In this document: positions 17,056-25,999 of the stretch, piece by piece | How the letters are laid out: every line of letters begins with the position of its first letter | Position numbering within the stretch: the stretch's first letter is position 1 | Origin: Janthinobacterium sp. | GTDB taxonomy: Bacteria; Pseudomonadota; Gammaproteobacteria; Burkholderiales; Chitinibacteraceae | Direction of reading: 5' to 3' | Assembly: GCA_025360045.1 (NCBI GenBank) | Contig: JANYCY010000046.1 | Coordinates: 1-64,000, forward strand | Length of the DNA stretch: 64,000 bases | Made by a program: the position numbers and the translations under genes | The notes under the pieces: generated by a model | What the model was told of the DNA's origin: nothing | What the model saw: the letters and a program-made list of their open reading frames with translations, nothing else | The model's database searches: none

Positions 17056-17525
17056 GTTTCTTGCTCGTTCACCCCGCGCATTTTATTGCCTTTGGTTTTG
17101 GTAGTGGACTCGCGAAAAAAGCGCCCGGCACGTTTGGCACGCTGGCAGCCTTGCCGCTCTACGCCATCCTCATGCAATGGCTCTCTCCTTTAGCGATTGC
17201 ATGGTTTTGCCTGCCCGTGTTTGTGATTGGCTGCTGGGCAAGTGAAGTAACAGGTAAAACTTTAGGCGTACACGACTACGGCGGCATCGTGATTGATGAA
17301 ATTGTGGCGATGTGGTTGGTGCTGCTGTTTGTGCCTGTTACGGTTGCAGGCTGGGCGCTGGCTTTTACCCTGTTTCGTGTCTTCGATATTCTTAAGCCTT
17401 GGCCCATCTGTTGGTTTGATCTAAGGGTGCCTGGCGGGATAGGCGTCATGATCGATGATATTTTGGCTGCGGCTTATGCGATTTTGGCGATATTGGCTAT
17501 TCAGCATTTTTACCCCTTCTGGTAA
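17016..17525 (+). CDS. pgpA: Phosphatidylglycerophosphatase A
   Basis: Dephosphorylates phosphatidylglycerol phosphate to phosphatidylglycerol in the inner membrane. The 169-residue protein has family motifs GFGSGLAKKAPGTFGTLAAL and DYGGIVIDEIVAMW and several hydrophobic segments. ATG 17016 lies in the second copy of a tandem duplication; it is the homologue of an ATG that overlaps the thiL stop in the first copy. The usual thiL-pgpA overlap has thus been split by about 120 bp. It converges on the PEP-CTERM gene with a single base between stop codons. Confidence 0.93.
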   Translation: MSHKQAPLVRPTWRFLLVHPAHFIAFGFGSGLAKKAPGTFGTLAALPLYAILMQWLSPLAIAWFCLPVFVIGCWASEVTGKTLGVHDYGGIVIDEIVAMWLVLLFVPVTVAGWALAFTLFRVFDILKPWPICWFDLRVPGGIGVMIDDILAAAYAILAILAIQHFYPFW

Positions 17526-17526
17526 T

Positions 17527-18177
17527 TCAAGCGTTGGTAAAAGTCTTGCGCCGGCTAGCCAGTAAAACGATTAATCCCATTCCTAGTAAAGCATAGGTTT
17601 CAGGTTCTGGAACGGGTGTGGTAAATGAGGCGGTATACATTAAGTTTGGGACAGAGTAATTACTCCACGCTGTGGTGGATGAGAGGGGGTCTGCACCGTT
17701 AGAGTTTAAGTAGCTAAAGCCACTGCTGAGCCCCCCGCTGTTGTTGCTGCCTTTCATAAAAACATTCGCCATGGGAGATGTTTGATTTGCGGTCGTTAAA
17801 TAGGCAATGTATTGGTCGCCGCTTGTTAATGACAGGTTGATATTATTGGCTCCAAGGGACTGAGATCCTGTGTCATAGAATATATTGGACTGGCGAAATA
17901 ATTCAGAACCAACCGCTTTTTGCCCATCCCATTGGGCAATGACCAAGCTCACATTTCCCCGCTCACCTTCTGATGCATAAAAAGTGAAATCTTGAAGTAG
18001 TGAATCACTTGGGGCAATAAAATGCTGCCCGTAACTGGTGCTGTCTGGTGCCCCCAAATGGTTGATTAGGTCAAATGTTGCTGCAACATTAGTGTAGATG
18101 CTCGCTTGTGCAGTATTGATAAGGGCAAACATACCTAATGAAACAAGTATATTTTTTGCTGAGAATAAGGGGGTCAT
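17527..18177 (-). CDS. PEP-CTERM sorting-domain protein
   Basis: A secreted protein of 216 residues. The N-terminus is a signal peptide ending TAQASIYTN, and the C-terminus has the PEP-CTERM tripartite signal: PVPEPETYALLGMG, a hydrophobic helix, and basic ASRRKTF. Such proteins are processed by an exosortase and often associate with exopolysaccharide. The body (TFDLINHLGAPDSTSYGQHF onward) looks like the 'choice-of-anchor' beta-sandwich type found with several sorting tags. No exosortase or EPS gene lies in this window. It is a single gene, preceded by a 590-bp AT-rich region. Confidence 0.85.
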   Translation of the reverse strand: MTPLFSAKNILVSLGMFALINTAQASIYTNVAATFDLINHLGAPDSTSYGQHFIAPSDSLLQDFTFYASEGERGNVSLVIAQWDGQKAVGSELFRQSNIFYDTGSQSLGANNINLSLTSGDQYIAYLTTANQTSPMANVFMKGSNNSGGLSSGFSYLNSNGADPLSSTTAWSNYSVPNLMYTASFTTPVPEPETYALLGMGLIVLLASRRKTFTNA

Positions 18178-18771
18178 GGTTTTTTCCTTTTAAATACGGG
18201 TGCTTCTAGGGAAATATCTTCAGCTTGCTGCTTGTATTAAAAGAAGATATTGATCTTTTGATTACATATATTGCGTTACGTATTTCTTGTGCTAAATATT
18301 GCAATAAATAAAAACCAATAAAACAATATGGTTTTATTGTTTTTTAATTGCTAGGCCTGTATTTTTACTTAGAATCAAACCCATGATCAATTTGTTTTTT
18401 TTAGACGCAAGAGTGCTGGTATTTGATAATTATTGAAAATAGAGGCGATTTTTTTGCGTTACTTCCCCTTTGTTGGGCTGATCGAGTTGATTCGCCATTT
18501 AGAGTAGGAATAAGACCTTCTGTCGCTGTGTTTATTTCGAGTAATGGCTGGTGCGTGCTTTTGTTTATGCATTTGAAATAAAGGCGGGGGTTCTGTGACG
18601 CCTTGATTGGTATTGGGGATAAATTGAGATCAGTGATTGCTATCACAGTATGTGTAATAGCAGGGACGGCATGCGGGGGCGTTTTGAATTAGGGGTGAAG
18701 GAATAAATAAGAGGGGGATGACTGCGGCAATAGATAGGTCTCTTGCCGCAGTGTATGGAGCAGAGTGGCGA
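18178..18771. other. Gene-free intergenic region
   Basis: This stretch between the divergently spaced PEP-CTERM gene and mtnN is AT-rich in its first half. Two short minus-strand open frames (18401-18646 and 18630-18830) lack ribosome sites and recognisable residues, and the second runs into mtnN out of frame. I see no RNA gene or clear repeat here. Confidence 0.5.
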
Positions 18772-19524
18772 TTAATGCAGTGCTGGGGCGATTTGTTTGC
18801 TGTTTTTTGGCTCAACAGAGCTGCCAACATGGCTTAGCTCATTCAGTAGTGCAATAACCATCAGCGCAGAGTGGTAGCCCGCTTTGATGATGTACTGATC
18901 AAAATCGACCGGTGAATCGTTATTTGCGTTGTCTGATAATGACCTGATAATTACAAAAGGCAGATCATGCTGATGGCAAACCTGCGCAATGGCCGCGGCT
19001 TCCATTTCGCATGCGGCCATGGTTGGGAAATTCTTGAGCATGGCGGCGGTGCGGGTGCTGTCGCAAATAAAGCTATCGCCAGTGCAAATCAACCCGTCGA
19101 TGGCCTGTACTTGTCCCAAGCTGGCTACGGCGCGGTGTGCAGCGGCGACTAAGCTGGCGTCAGGGGTAAAGGCAGCAGGCTGCTGGGCCATTTGGCCGAT
19201 TTCATAGCCGAAAGCGGTGACATCCACATCGTGGTGACGCACTTCGGATGAAATCACAATATCGCCAATCGATAAATGATCGACAAAGCCGCCAGCTGAG
19301 CCGGTATTAATAATGGCTTCGGGCTGATATTTAGCGATTAAAAGCGTGGTGGCGATGCTGGCTGCGACTTTGCCTATGCCAGAGCGGGTGACGATCACTT
19401 GGTGATCCGCGAGTGTGCCGCTGTAAAAATCGATTCCGGCGACGGTTTCTTTGCTGCTGTTTTCAAGCGTGGCAATCAAATGAGCCACTTCAGGCTCCAT
19501 TGCACCAATAATTCCAATTTTCAT
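18772..19524 (-). CDS. mtnN: 5'-methylthioadenosine/S-adenosylhomocysteine nucleosidase
   Basis: Hydrolyses MTA and SAH to adenine plus the thioribose or ribosylhomocysteine, supporting methionine recycling and autoinducer-2 precursor formation. The 250-residue enzyme begins [13 protein letters not shown] (ATG 19524, behind aggaaaa); the open frame upstream is not family-like. Landmarks are [14 protein letters not shown], and [13 protein letters not shown] with the catalytic glutamate, then [10 protein letters not shown] with the catalytic Asp. A short extra C-terminal tail (about 18 residues) exceeds the E. coli protein. The released adenine could feed Apt encoded in this window. Confidence 0.94.
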   Translation of the reverse strand: MKIGIIGAMEPEVAHLIATLENSSKETVAGIDFYSGTLADHQVIVTRSGIGKVAASIATTLLIAKYQPEAIINTGSAGGFVDHLSIGDIVISSEVRHHDVDVTAFGYEIGQMAQQPAAFTPDASLVAAAHRAVASLGQVQAIDGLICTGDSFICDSTRTAAMLKNFPTMAACEMEAAAIAQVCHQHDLPFVIIRSLSDNANNDSPVDFDQYIIKAGYHSALMVIALLNELSHVGSSVEPKNSKQIAPALH

Positions 19525-19675
19525 TTTTTCCTGACTTACAAAAAACGCGCGCGGCAAGGTGGCGGATGATGCCCTAGCCCAAGGCTTATGCCAAATGAAA
19601 TAATCACTTTTTAAGGAGGGAGCTGTGTTGGCGGCTTTGCTGCTGAGATGTTGCTTTGAGCGTTTAGTGGCTAAT

Positions 19676-19711
19676 AGAACAAAAAGTGGTTTAAGAACCA
19701 CTTTTTGTTCT
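19676..19711 (-). terminator. Perfect hairpin terminator after the esterase gene
   Basis: agaacaaaaagtggtt and aaccactttttgttct are perfect inverted repeats with a tiny loop. It lies just beyond the stop codon of the minus-strand carboxylesterase and should separate it from mtnN. Confidence 0.85.
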
Positions 19712-19717
19712 GACGTA

Positions 19718-20389
19718 TTAACCTAGGCGCTGGCGAATAAACTGCCCGATGGCCTGGATTTCTGGCATGCAAACCGAATGTTGCATCGGCCATGTTTGCC
19801 AGCTAACGGTGAACCCTAGCTCGCTTAGTTTATCTTTTGCAGCTACGCCAAGGGAAAGCCCAACAACAGGGTCGGCGCTGCCGTGTGCGGCAAAGATAGG
19901 GGTGTTTTGGTTGGCGAGGCCTGCTTGAATTAATTCAGGCGCAGGCAGGTAAGTCGATAGCGCCACAATCCCTGCCAGTTTTTCTGGGTGCAGCGTGCCT
20001 GCCGTATAGGCAATTGCGCCGCCTTGCGAAAATCCAGCCAAAATAATGCGATCACTTGGTACACCGCGCTGGTTTTCACGCGCAATCAGGTTGCGGATCA
20101 TGTCTACCGAAGTCTTTACACCGGCCACATCGGCCTGACGGCTAATTTGATCAAAATGCAAAATATCGTACCAAGCCCGCATCACATAGCCGTTGTTGCA
20201 GCTGATCGGCATATGCGGCGCATGGGGGAATATAAAACGCACCGCTAGCTGTGCCGGTAGCTGTAAATCAGGAACAATGCCCGCAAAATCATTACCGTCC
20301 GCACCAAGGCCGTGCAGCCAAATCACACTCGCGGTGGGTTGATCGGCGGTTTCAATTTCTACACATTGCAGTAATTCGGCGGTGCTCAT
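19718..20389 (-). CDS. Carboxylesterase/phospholipase family alpha/beta hydrolase
   Basis: A 223-residue serine hydrolase of the abhydrolase_2 (phospholipase/carboxylesterase, YpfH-like) family. The oxyanion region is [13 protein letters not shown], the nucleophile elbow is AGFSQGGA, the catalytic Asp lies in HGSADPVV, and the histidine in [10 protein letters not shown]. No signal peptide is present, so it is cytoplasmic. It likely acts on short acyl esters; the true substrate is unknown. It starts at ATG 20389 and is separated by about 75 bp from mogA upstream. Confidence 0.9.
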   Translation of the reverse strand: MSTAELLQCVEIETADQPTASVIWLHGLGADGNDFAGIVPDLQLPAQLAVRFIFPHAPHMPISCNNGYVMRAWYDILHFDQISRQADVAGVKTSVDMIRNLIARENQRGVPSDRIILAGFSQGGAIAYTAGTLHPEKLAGIVALSTYLPAPELIQAGLANQNTPIFAAHGSADPVVGLSLGVAAKDKLSELGFTVSWQTWPMQHSVCMPEIQAIGQFIRQRLG

Positions 20390-20465
20390 GCTTTATTCCT
20401 TTTTGTTGTCGTGCAGGACCTCAGGGCGCTGCGTACGGCGCTCGGCTGCGTATTTGAATGGCTGC

Positions 20466-21047
20466 TTATTCGGCCTTAATGGCAGATTTAGGTCTGAAGC
20501 TCGCAAGGATGGCTGCGTGGGTTTCGATATAGGGGCCGTCTAATAGCTGAATGCAGTAGGGTACGGCGGCAAAGATGCCGTTGACCAAGACTTTGCCGTT
20601 TTCATCTTTTACGCCTTCCAGCGTTTCTTTGATCGATTTAGGCTGGCCGGGCAGATTTAAAATCAAACACTGTTTGCGAATCACGCCTACCTGACGGCTA
20701 AGAATCGCCGTGGGTACATAATGCAGGCTGATCTGGCGCATTTGCTCGCCAAAGCCAGGCATCACGCGATCTGCAATAGCGAGTGTGGCATCCGGCGTCA
20801 CATCGCGCAGCGCAGGGCCAGTGCCGCCGGTGGTTAGAATAAGGTGACAGCCTTCTGTATCGACTAAGTCTTTTAGCGTGGCCTCGATCAGCGCTTGCTC
20901 GTCGGCGATCAGGCGGTTCATGGTGTGATGCGGGCTGCTTAGCGCGCGTCCTAGCCATTCTTCTAAGGCGGGAATGCCTAAGTCTTGATACACACCGCTT
21001 GAGGCGCGATCAGAAATAGAAACAAGACCAATTTTTAGCGTATTCAT
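20466..21047 (-). CDS. mogA: Molybdopterin adenylyltransferase
   Basis: Activates molybdopterin by adenylation before Mo insertion (molybdenum cofactor synthesis). The 193-residue protein carries the MoCF-domain motifs LILTTGGTGPALRDVTPDA and LNLPGQPKSIKETLEGV. The start ATG at 21047 overlaps the end of the upstream HAD phosphatase gene by 4 bp. No other moa/moe genes are in this window. Confidence 0.93.
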   Translation of the reverse strand: MNTLKIGLVSISDRASSGVYQDLGIPALEEWLGRALSSPHHTMNRLIADEQALIEATLKDLVDTEGCHLILTTGGTGPALRDVTPDATLAIADRVMPGFGEQMRQISLHYVPTAILSRQVGVIRKQCLILNLPGQPKSIKETLEGVKDENGKVLVNGIFAAVPYCIQLLDGPYIETHAAILASFRPKSAIKAE

Positions 21048-21700
21048 TGCGGGCTAAGTCCTGAAATTACCATACGCTCGCCTACTTTAAGGGTGAGCGA
21101 GTGGTAATTAGTAATGATGTGCTCGGCGTGGCTGAGTGCTTGGGCAGAATGCGATGAGGTGAGCGCTATCACCGGAATGCCCGCCGCTTGCGCCGACTGC
21201 ACGCCGCTGAGCGCGTCTTCAAAGGCCACGCATTGCTGTGGATCTAAGCCAAACAGCGCCGCGCCTTTTAAAAAAGCTTCGGGGTGCGGCTTGCCTTGGC
21301 TGACATCGTCTGCCGAAATCAGCTTTGTTGGTGCAGGCAGGCCTGCAAAAGCCAATTTAGCAAGGGCGATTTCGCGCGGTGCGGAGGTGACAACAGCCCA
21401 CTGATCGGGGTGAAGTTGAGCTAAGAAATCGGCCGCACCTTCAATGGCTACGGTGCCATCCAAGGTACGCGCTTCTTCTTGCAATAAGATGGTCACTTCG
21501 GCCACTGCATCAAGGTGCGGAGCGACGAGGGCAATCGTTTCTATGCCGCGCCGTCCATGCACATGCTGCATGACAAAATCTGGATCTAAATGTTGGCGAA
21601 CAGCCCATCGTCGCCACAGCCCTTCAATACAAGGGGTTGAATCAACTAAGGTGCCGTCCATATCGAACAGCAGTGCAGTGCATTCGATTTGCCAAGTCAT
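21044..21700 (-). CDS. HAD-superfamily sugar-phosphatase-like hydrolase
   Basis: A 218-residue HAD hydrolase (subfamily IA). Motif I is LLFDMDGTLVDST (nucleophile and acid/base Asp), motif II includes VVTSAPREIA, motif III GKPHPEAF, and motif IV CVAFEDALSGVQSA. The cap lies between motifs I and II. The sequence resembles YfbT/YniC-like phosphosugar phosphatases, though substrate is not assignable. It overlaps mogA by 4 bp and follows yjgA with no gap, so the three form a minus-strand operon. Confidence 0.9.
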   Translation of the reverse strand: MTWQIECTALLFDMDGTLVDSTPCIEGLWRRWAVRQHLDPDFVMQHVHGRRGIETIALVAPHLDAVAEVTILLQEEARTLDGTVAIEGAADFLAQLHPDQWAVVTSAPREIALAKLAFAGLPAPTKLISADDVSQGKPHPEAFLKGAALFGLDPQQCVAFEDALSGVQSAQAAGIPVIALTSSHSAQALSHAEHIITNYHSLTLKVGERMVISGLSPQ

Positions 21701-22264
21701 TTATTCTTCGTCTTCTTCTTCAGGGGCGGATACTTCAAGGCCGGGTAGGGCTGGCTCTGGAATATATTGCTTAATCAGCTTAAATAATTCGCGGAACGCT
21801 TTGGCTGGCTTTTGCAACTCGCGCTCTTTTAATGCATTACGAACTAACTGGCGCAATTGCTGAATTTCTACCGTTGGATGCTCGGTGACGAAATTTTCTA
21901 CCACCTTAGGGTCGGCCAACATGCTTTCACGTAAACGCTCTAAGCGATGCAACCAAGCGCTATGCTTGTCAGAAAGACCTGCTAATTTAGCCAGTAGCTC
22001 GTTGATTGGTTCTGGATCGACATCGCGCATTAGCTTGCCGATAAACTGCTTTTGTCTTGCCGTTGCGCCATTTGCGGTGATTTTTTTCGCTGCAATAATG
22101 GCGTCATAAAGCCGTTCTGGAAGCTTGAGTGTGGCCAGTTGCTTTTTATCGAGCGGGATTAGTTTCTCGCCGAGTTTTTGCAGGGCGGTCATTTCTGACT
22201 TCATTTCTGTTTTGCTGACGTACTCAATATCGTCGTCAGGAAGATCGTGTTTTGGTCTTGCCAT
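21701..22264 (-). CDS. darP: Ribosome biogenesis factor YjgA (DarP)
   Basis: A 187-residue DUF615 protein associated with late assembly of the 50S subunit. It begins MARPKHDLPDDDIEYVSK at ATG 22264; the longer open frame contains no extra conserved residues. Family features include KSEMTALQKLGEKL, LYDAIIAAKKI and RQKQFIGKLMR, and a strongly acidic C-terminus. It is divergent from pmbA, the same pairing as in E. coli and many proteobacteria. Confidence 0.94.
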   Translation of the reverse strand: MARPKHDLPDDDIEYVSKTEMKSEMTALQKLGEKLIPLDKKQLATLKLPERLYDAIIAAKKITANGATARQKQFIGKLMRDVDPEPINELLAKLAGLSDKHSAWLHRLERLRESMLADPKVVENFVTEHPTVEIQQLRQLVRNALKERELQKPAKAFRELFKLIKQYIPEPALPGLEVSAPEEEDEE

Positions 22265-22473
22265 GATAGGGCTACTTGCTTGCAAAACCGGTATGATACC
22301 AAAGACTGCCTCTTTTTCTGTCATAGAGTGCATAGAAAAAAGAACAGAGGCCAATGTTTTGAGTATAAAAGTCGTGTGAAAGTGGGCGCTTAGCCTGTTC
22401 AGAATATTTATTTCGACGCCCTATGCGTCGTCGATGTGCTTTATAACAACGAATCGCTAAACAGGAAATCAAA

Positions 22474-23805
22474 GTGTCCGAATTTAGTTTTGCTCAGCAA
22501 GAATTATGTGATTTAGCCACTATGGTGCTTGAACAAGCCGCCAGCCAAGGTGCCAGCGCTTGTGATGTTGATGTGTCCGAAGGCTACGGGCAAAGCGTTT
22601 CGGTGCGTTTGGGTGAAGTGGAAACCATCGAATACAACCGCGATAAAGGCGTGGGTGTGACGGTTTATCTGGGTCAGCAAAAAGGCCACGCCAGTAGTAG
22701 TGATTTTTCACCGAATGCAATTAAAGAAACCGTAAAAGCCGCGCTGGCCATTGCTCGTTTTACCGCAGCAGATTCTTTTGCAGGATTGCCAGATGCCGAT
22801 CGACTCGCGACTTCTTTTCCTGATTTTGATTTGTATCACCCATGGGATTTGTCGGTAGAGGGTGCTATTGCCCTAGCGACTGAATGTGAAGATGCGGCTC
22901 GCGGTGTGGATGAGCGCATTAGTAACTCGGAAGGGGCGTCGGTTTCGACTGGGGCGAGCCGCTTTGTGTATGCGAATTCCTTAGGCTTTATGGGGACGGA
23001 ATGCAGCTCACGCTATAGCCTGTCTGCTGCGGTAATTGCTGAAGATGAATCCGGTATGCAGCGTGATTACTGGTATAGCTCGGCCAGATCGCACTTAGAT
23101 TTGGATTCGGCATCTGCCGTGGGCAAGCGAGCAGGCGAGCGATCCTTGCGCCGCCTTGGTGCTCGACGCGTTAAAACCGGCGAGTATCCGGTGCTATTTG
23201 AAGCGCCGGTTGCCTCTGGCTTGATCGGCACCTTTGTGCAAGCTGTCAGCGGTAGTAGTCTTTACCGTAAATCAAGTTTTTTGCCAGATAGCTTAGGGCA
23301 AACCATTTTTGCACCTTGTGTCAGCATTAAAGAAGACCCTTTTCTGAAAAAAGGCATGAGCAGCGGCGCATTTGATGCCGAAGGCGTGGCCACCGTGGCG
23401 CGTGATGTGGTTAGCCAAGGTGTGTTGAATGGTTATTTCTTATCCAGCTATTCCGCACGCAAATTAGGCATGAGCACCACCGGTAATGCGGGCGGCTCGC
23501 ACAATTTGATTGTTGCAGCTACGCATACTTTTGCGCAATTACTGGCAGAGTTGGGTACGGGCTTGTTTGTAACTGAATTGCTTGGTCACGGCACTAATAT
23601 GGTTACGGGGGATTATTCCCGTGGTGCTGCAGGCTTTTGGGTGGAAAACGGCGTGATTCAATACGCGGTAGAGGAAATCACCATCGCCGGTAATTTGCGT
23701 GACATCTTCAAAAATATCGTTGGTATTGGTGACGATAGCCAGCCTTGGTCTAGCCGCAAGGTCGGCTCGATTTTAGTGAGTAAGATGACGGTTGCTGGCG
23801 AGTAA
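22474..23805 (+). CDS. pmbA: Metalloprotease PmbA/TldE
   Basis: TldE partner of the TldD/E protease, which degrades unfolded peptides and matures microcins and CcdA-like antitoxins. The 443-residue protein shows SVRLGEVETIEYNRDKGVGV in the N-domain and the C-terminal NAGGSHNLIV and GTGLFVTELLGHGTNMVTGD segments. The subunit itself lacks the HExxxH zinc site, which is in TldD. The start is GTG 22474 behind acaggaaa. No tldD is in the window. Confidence 0.95.
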   Translation: MSEFSFAQQELCDLATMVLEQAASQGASACDVDVSEGYGQSVSVRLGEVETIEYNRDKGVGVTVYLGQQKGHASSSDFSPNAIKETVKAALAIARFTAADSFAGLPDADRLATSFPDFDLYHPWDLSVEGAIALATECEDAARGVDERISNSEGASVSTGASRFVYANSLGFMGTECSSRYSLSAAVIAEDESGMQRDYWYSSARSHLDLDSASAVGKRAGERSLRRLGARRVKTGEYPVLFEAPVASGLIGTFVQAVSGSSLYRKSSFLPDSLGQTIFAPCVSIKEDPFLKKGMSSGAFDAEGVATVARDVVSQGVLNGYFLSSYSARKLGMSTTGNAGGSHNLIVAATHTFAQLLAELGTGLFVTELLGHGTNMVTGDYSRGAAGFWVENGVIQYAVEEITIAGNLRDIFKNIVGIGDDSQPWSSRKVGSILVSKMTVAGE

Positions 23806-23818
23806 GTTTGGTTATGTA

Positions 23819-23868
23819 GGGCGGAAAAGGGGATAAGCAAAGCTTATCCCGCCTTCCGCCATTTTTTT
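23819..23868 (+). terminator. Hairpin terminator after pmbA
   Basis: ggcggaaaaggggataag pairs with cttatcccgccttccgcc (with small bulges), followed by attttttt. It may share ancestry with the GTAGGGCGGG repeats. Confidence 0.75.
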
Positions 23869-23919
23869 GCCCGCTAGATAAGTTTCTTCTTTGTAACAGC
23901 ACTGCATGGAGAGGATCAA

Positions 23920-24552
23920 ATGAGCGCTATTTACGGTAAGCCTGCCTATTGGGACCAAGCCACTGCCGAGCTGGCAGCGGTTGATCCTGTGATGGCCGGG
24001 TTAATTGCGCACTATCCAAATATTAGTCTGGAAGGGCGTGGCGAAGTGTTTCATACGCTAGCCCGCGCCATTGTTGGTCAGCAAATCTCCGTAAAAGCCG
24101 CCGATTCGGTATGGGCTCGCTTTGCCGGGCATCTGCAAAAAATCGAAGCCCCGCGCGTGTTGGAAAGCAGCGTTGAAAAATTACGCGCCTGCGGCTTATC
24201 GGCCCGCAAAGTGGAATACCTCTACGATTTGGCCAAACACCAGCAAGCCGGCCTTTTGGATGTCGCGCTTTGGCATGATCTGGATGACGAGGCGGTAATT
24301 GCTAAGCTGGTGGATATTCGCGGCATAGGCCGCTGGACCGCCGAGATGTTTTTAATTTTCTACCTGCTTCGCCCCAATGTGCTGCCGCTGGACGATATCG
24401 GCCTTCTCAAAGCCATTGCGCTGCTCTACCACGACGGAGCGCGTCTGCCACGCGGAAATATTCGTGACTTGGCGCAAAAATGGCAACCTTGGTGCACTGT
24501 CGCCACATGGTATCTGTGGCGCAGCTTAGATCCGGTGCCGGTGGAGTATTAG
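23920..24552 (+). CDS. DNA-3-methyladenine glycosylase II (AlkA-like)
   Basis: An HhH-GPD base excision repair glycosylase of 210 residues that removes alkylated bases. Visible motifs are ARAIVGQQISVKAAD, the helix-hairpin-helix LVDIRGIGRWTAEMFLIF, and the catalytic aspartate in LPLDDIGLLKAI. It lacks the extra N-terminal domain of E. coli AlkA, as do most short bacterial family members. ATG 23920 follows gagagg. It is a single gene between the pmbA terminator and a CACAGAG repeat arm. Confidence 0.92.
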   Translation: MSAIYGKPAYWDQATAELAAVDPVMAGLIAHYPNISLEGRGEVFHTLARAIVGQQISVKAADSVWARFAGHLQKIEAPRVLESSVEKLRACGLSARKVEYLYDLAKHQQAGLLDVALWHDLDDEAVIAKLVDIRGIGRWTAEMFLIFYLLRPNVLPLDDIGLLKAIALLYHDGARLPRGNIRDLAQKWQPWCTVATWYLWRSLDPVPVEY

Positions 24553-24576
24553 GCATTTTCGGGGAGAGTAAGGTCA

Positions 24577-24632
24577 AAAAGGCCTGTGGACAGAGAGATC
24601 GGTGAGGACGCCGAGCACACAGAGAAAAGCAA
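24577..24632. repeat. CACAGAG repeat, left half-copy (degenerate)
   Basis: ggcctgtggacagagagatcgg and gccgagcacacagagaaaag match the left arm of the CACAGAG family, but no right arm follows directly. The matching right arm appears at 25141-25205, on the other side of the gene at 24702-25085. Confidence 0.6.
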
Positions 24633-24701
24633 AATAGGAAAGGCGAGTTACCCCTGAAGACCATATAGAGGTCTTCATAAGAATCTTCATAGGAGATAAC
24701 C

Positions 24702-25085
24702 ATGAGCAACGTAGTATCTGTGTTGAAAGATAAGCACGGCCAGCAACCGGTTCCATCTGCATGGAGGAATACCTTTTCTGAAATCGTGGACGCAATTAAG
24801 GATGAAGACTTTGTACTCGCAAGAGGGGTAGCGTGTGTGCGCCCGATTTCAGTAGAGGATGCGGAGGGAATCGCTGACAATATCCAAAATTATGGCGCTC
24901 TGTTAATCAGCTTGCCAGAAGAGACATGGCAGACATCGGTATGCCAATGGCAAGAGAGCCATTGGGTCGTTATGGTTGATCTGTTTACGGAGGATGAGGG
25001 CGCTAGTGACTTGGTTCTGCACGTCCGAGTTTATGAGAATGGCCCAGCTTTTCTTTTTGAGGTTCACTTAGTGTATGTACCATGA
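24702..25085 (+). CDS. Conserved hypothetical small soluble protein
   Basis: A 127-residue cytoplasmic protein without signal peptide or membrane segments. The second half, VDLFTEDEGASDLVLHVRVY and FEVHLVYVP, has the alternating pattern of a small alpha/beta domain and resembles an unclassified conserved family (a DUF I cannot name with certainty). It has a good ribosome site (taggagataacc) before ATG 24702. It stands alone between two half-copies of the CACAGAG repeat, consistent with an inserted accessory gene. Function unknown. Confidence 0.7.
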   Translation: MSNVVSVLKDKHGQQPVPSAWRNTFSEIVDAIKDEDFVLARGVACVRPISVEDAEGIADNIQNYGALLISLPEETWQTSVCQWQESHWVVMVDLFTEDEGASDLVLHVRVYENGPAFLFEVHLVYVP

Positions 25086-25140
25086 CTGGCAGTGAGCTTG
25101 TAACTTTTGACAATCAATTGAAACCCTTGATGTGAGATTT

Positions 25141-25205
25141 CCTCAAGGCTTTCTCAGTGTTCTGCTTTTAAACTCTGTGTTCTCTGTGTCTACAGAGCTT
25201 TCTTA
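25141..25205. repeat. CACAGAG repeat, right half-copy
   Basis: aaactctgtgttctctgtgt and the flanking ttctcagtgttctg match the right arm of the CACAGAG family. The left arm is at 24577-24632, about 510 bp away, with one gene between. Confidence 0.6.
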
Positions 25206-25213
25206 AACAAGCC

Positions 25214-25999
25214 TCACTCAAACGGCAAATCCAGCGATAGTGAGATGAGGTTGGATTCAATTAGCTCATCCAGTAAGAAAGTAAAATCTGCCGCTGCACC
25301 AGAAGTAGGGGCGAAGTCGAAGATGTTTGCGCCGCTGCCCACCGCAGCAGAGAGCGCTTCTTGTTCCCTGATCCGCGTTTTAAGCACTTCGCCCGGGAAA
25401 TGCTTGGTGAGTTGGCCTGCTACCGTTTCAGCGGTGATTTGCCCCGGTGTGTAGCGGTTAATTAAAAAGCGCCTTGGTTTTCTGGCTTGAAACTTTTCTA
25501 GCCCTTTTAGGGTTTGTGCCAGTTGTAATGCACCGTTTAGTGCAAGGTATTCAGCGGCAACGGGCGCTAAGATGATGTCGGCGGCAAACATGGCCGAAAA
25601 CGACAGCACGCCCAGCGTAGGGGTGCAGTCGATAATGATGGGTAGGCCATAACCTGAGAGCATTTCTGCCGTGAGTGCCAGCTTTAAACGCCAGACATGA
25701 TCTTTGTGGCGTGTAAGCTGCGCGTCTACTTTTCCAAGCTCTAAATGCGAAGGCACAAAATTGATGCCGTCATCTCTGCTAATAATAAGATCAGATAAAG
25801 AACTTGCGCCCTGAAAAAAGCGATAAATACTTTGGCTGCTTTTGGGCTTGATGCCGTAGAGAGAGGTGAGGTGGGCTTGCGGGTCTAAATCAATCAGCAG
25901 CGGCTCTACGCCATTTTTGGCGATGGCGGCGGCGAGGTTGGCGCTGACTGTGGTTTTGCCTACGCCACCTTTTTGATTAAAAACGACAATAACCGTCAT
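25214..25999 (-). CDS. Orphan ParA-family ATPase
   Basis: A 261-residue deviant-Walker ATPase. Start ATG 25999 gives MTVIVVFNQKGGVGKTTVSA, with the deviant Walker A KGGVGKTT, LLIDLDPQAH (Walker A') and IIIDCTPTLG (Walker B). ParA-type proteins position cargo on the nucleoid (plasmids, chromosome origins, chemoreceptor arrays). No parB, parS-like cluster or chemotaxis gene is adjacent, so the cargo is unknown. A longer frame starts at 26041 but adds no conserved residues. It is followed by the CACAGAG half-copy and is divergent from pta. Confidence 0.88.
   Translation of the reverse strand: MTVIVVFNQKGGVGKTTVSANLAAAIAKNGVEPLLIDLDPQAHLTSLYGIKPKSSQSIYRFFQGASSLSDLIISRDDGINFVPSHLELGKVDAQLTRHKDHVWRLKLALTAEMLSGYGLPIIIDCTPTLGVLSFSAMFAADIILAPVAAEYLALNGALQLAQTLKGLEKFQARKPRRFLINRYTPGQITAETVAGQLTKHFPGEVLKTRIREQEALSAAVGSGANIFDFAPTSGAAADFTFLLDELIESNLISLSLDLPFE

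Noticed and set aside
18401-18830. Two small minus-strand open frames in the PEP-CTERM/mtnN gap
   Set aside because: No ribosome sites, no recognisable motifs; composition matches non-coding sequence and one runs into mtnN out of frame.
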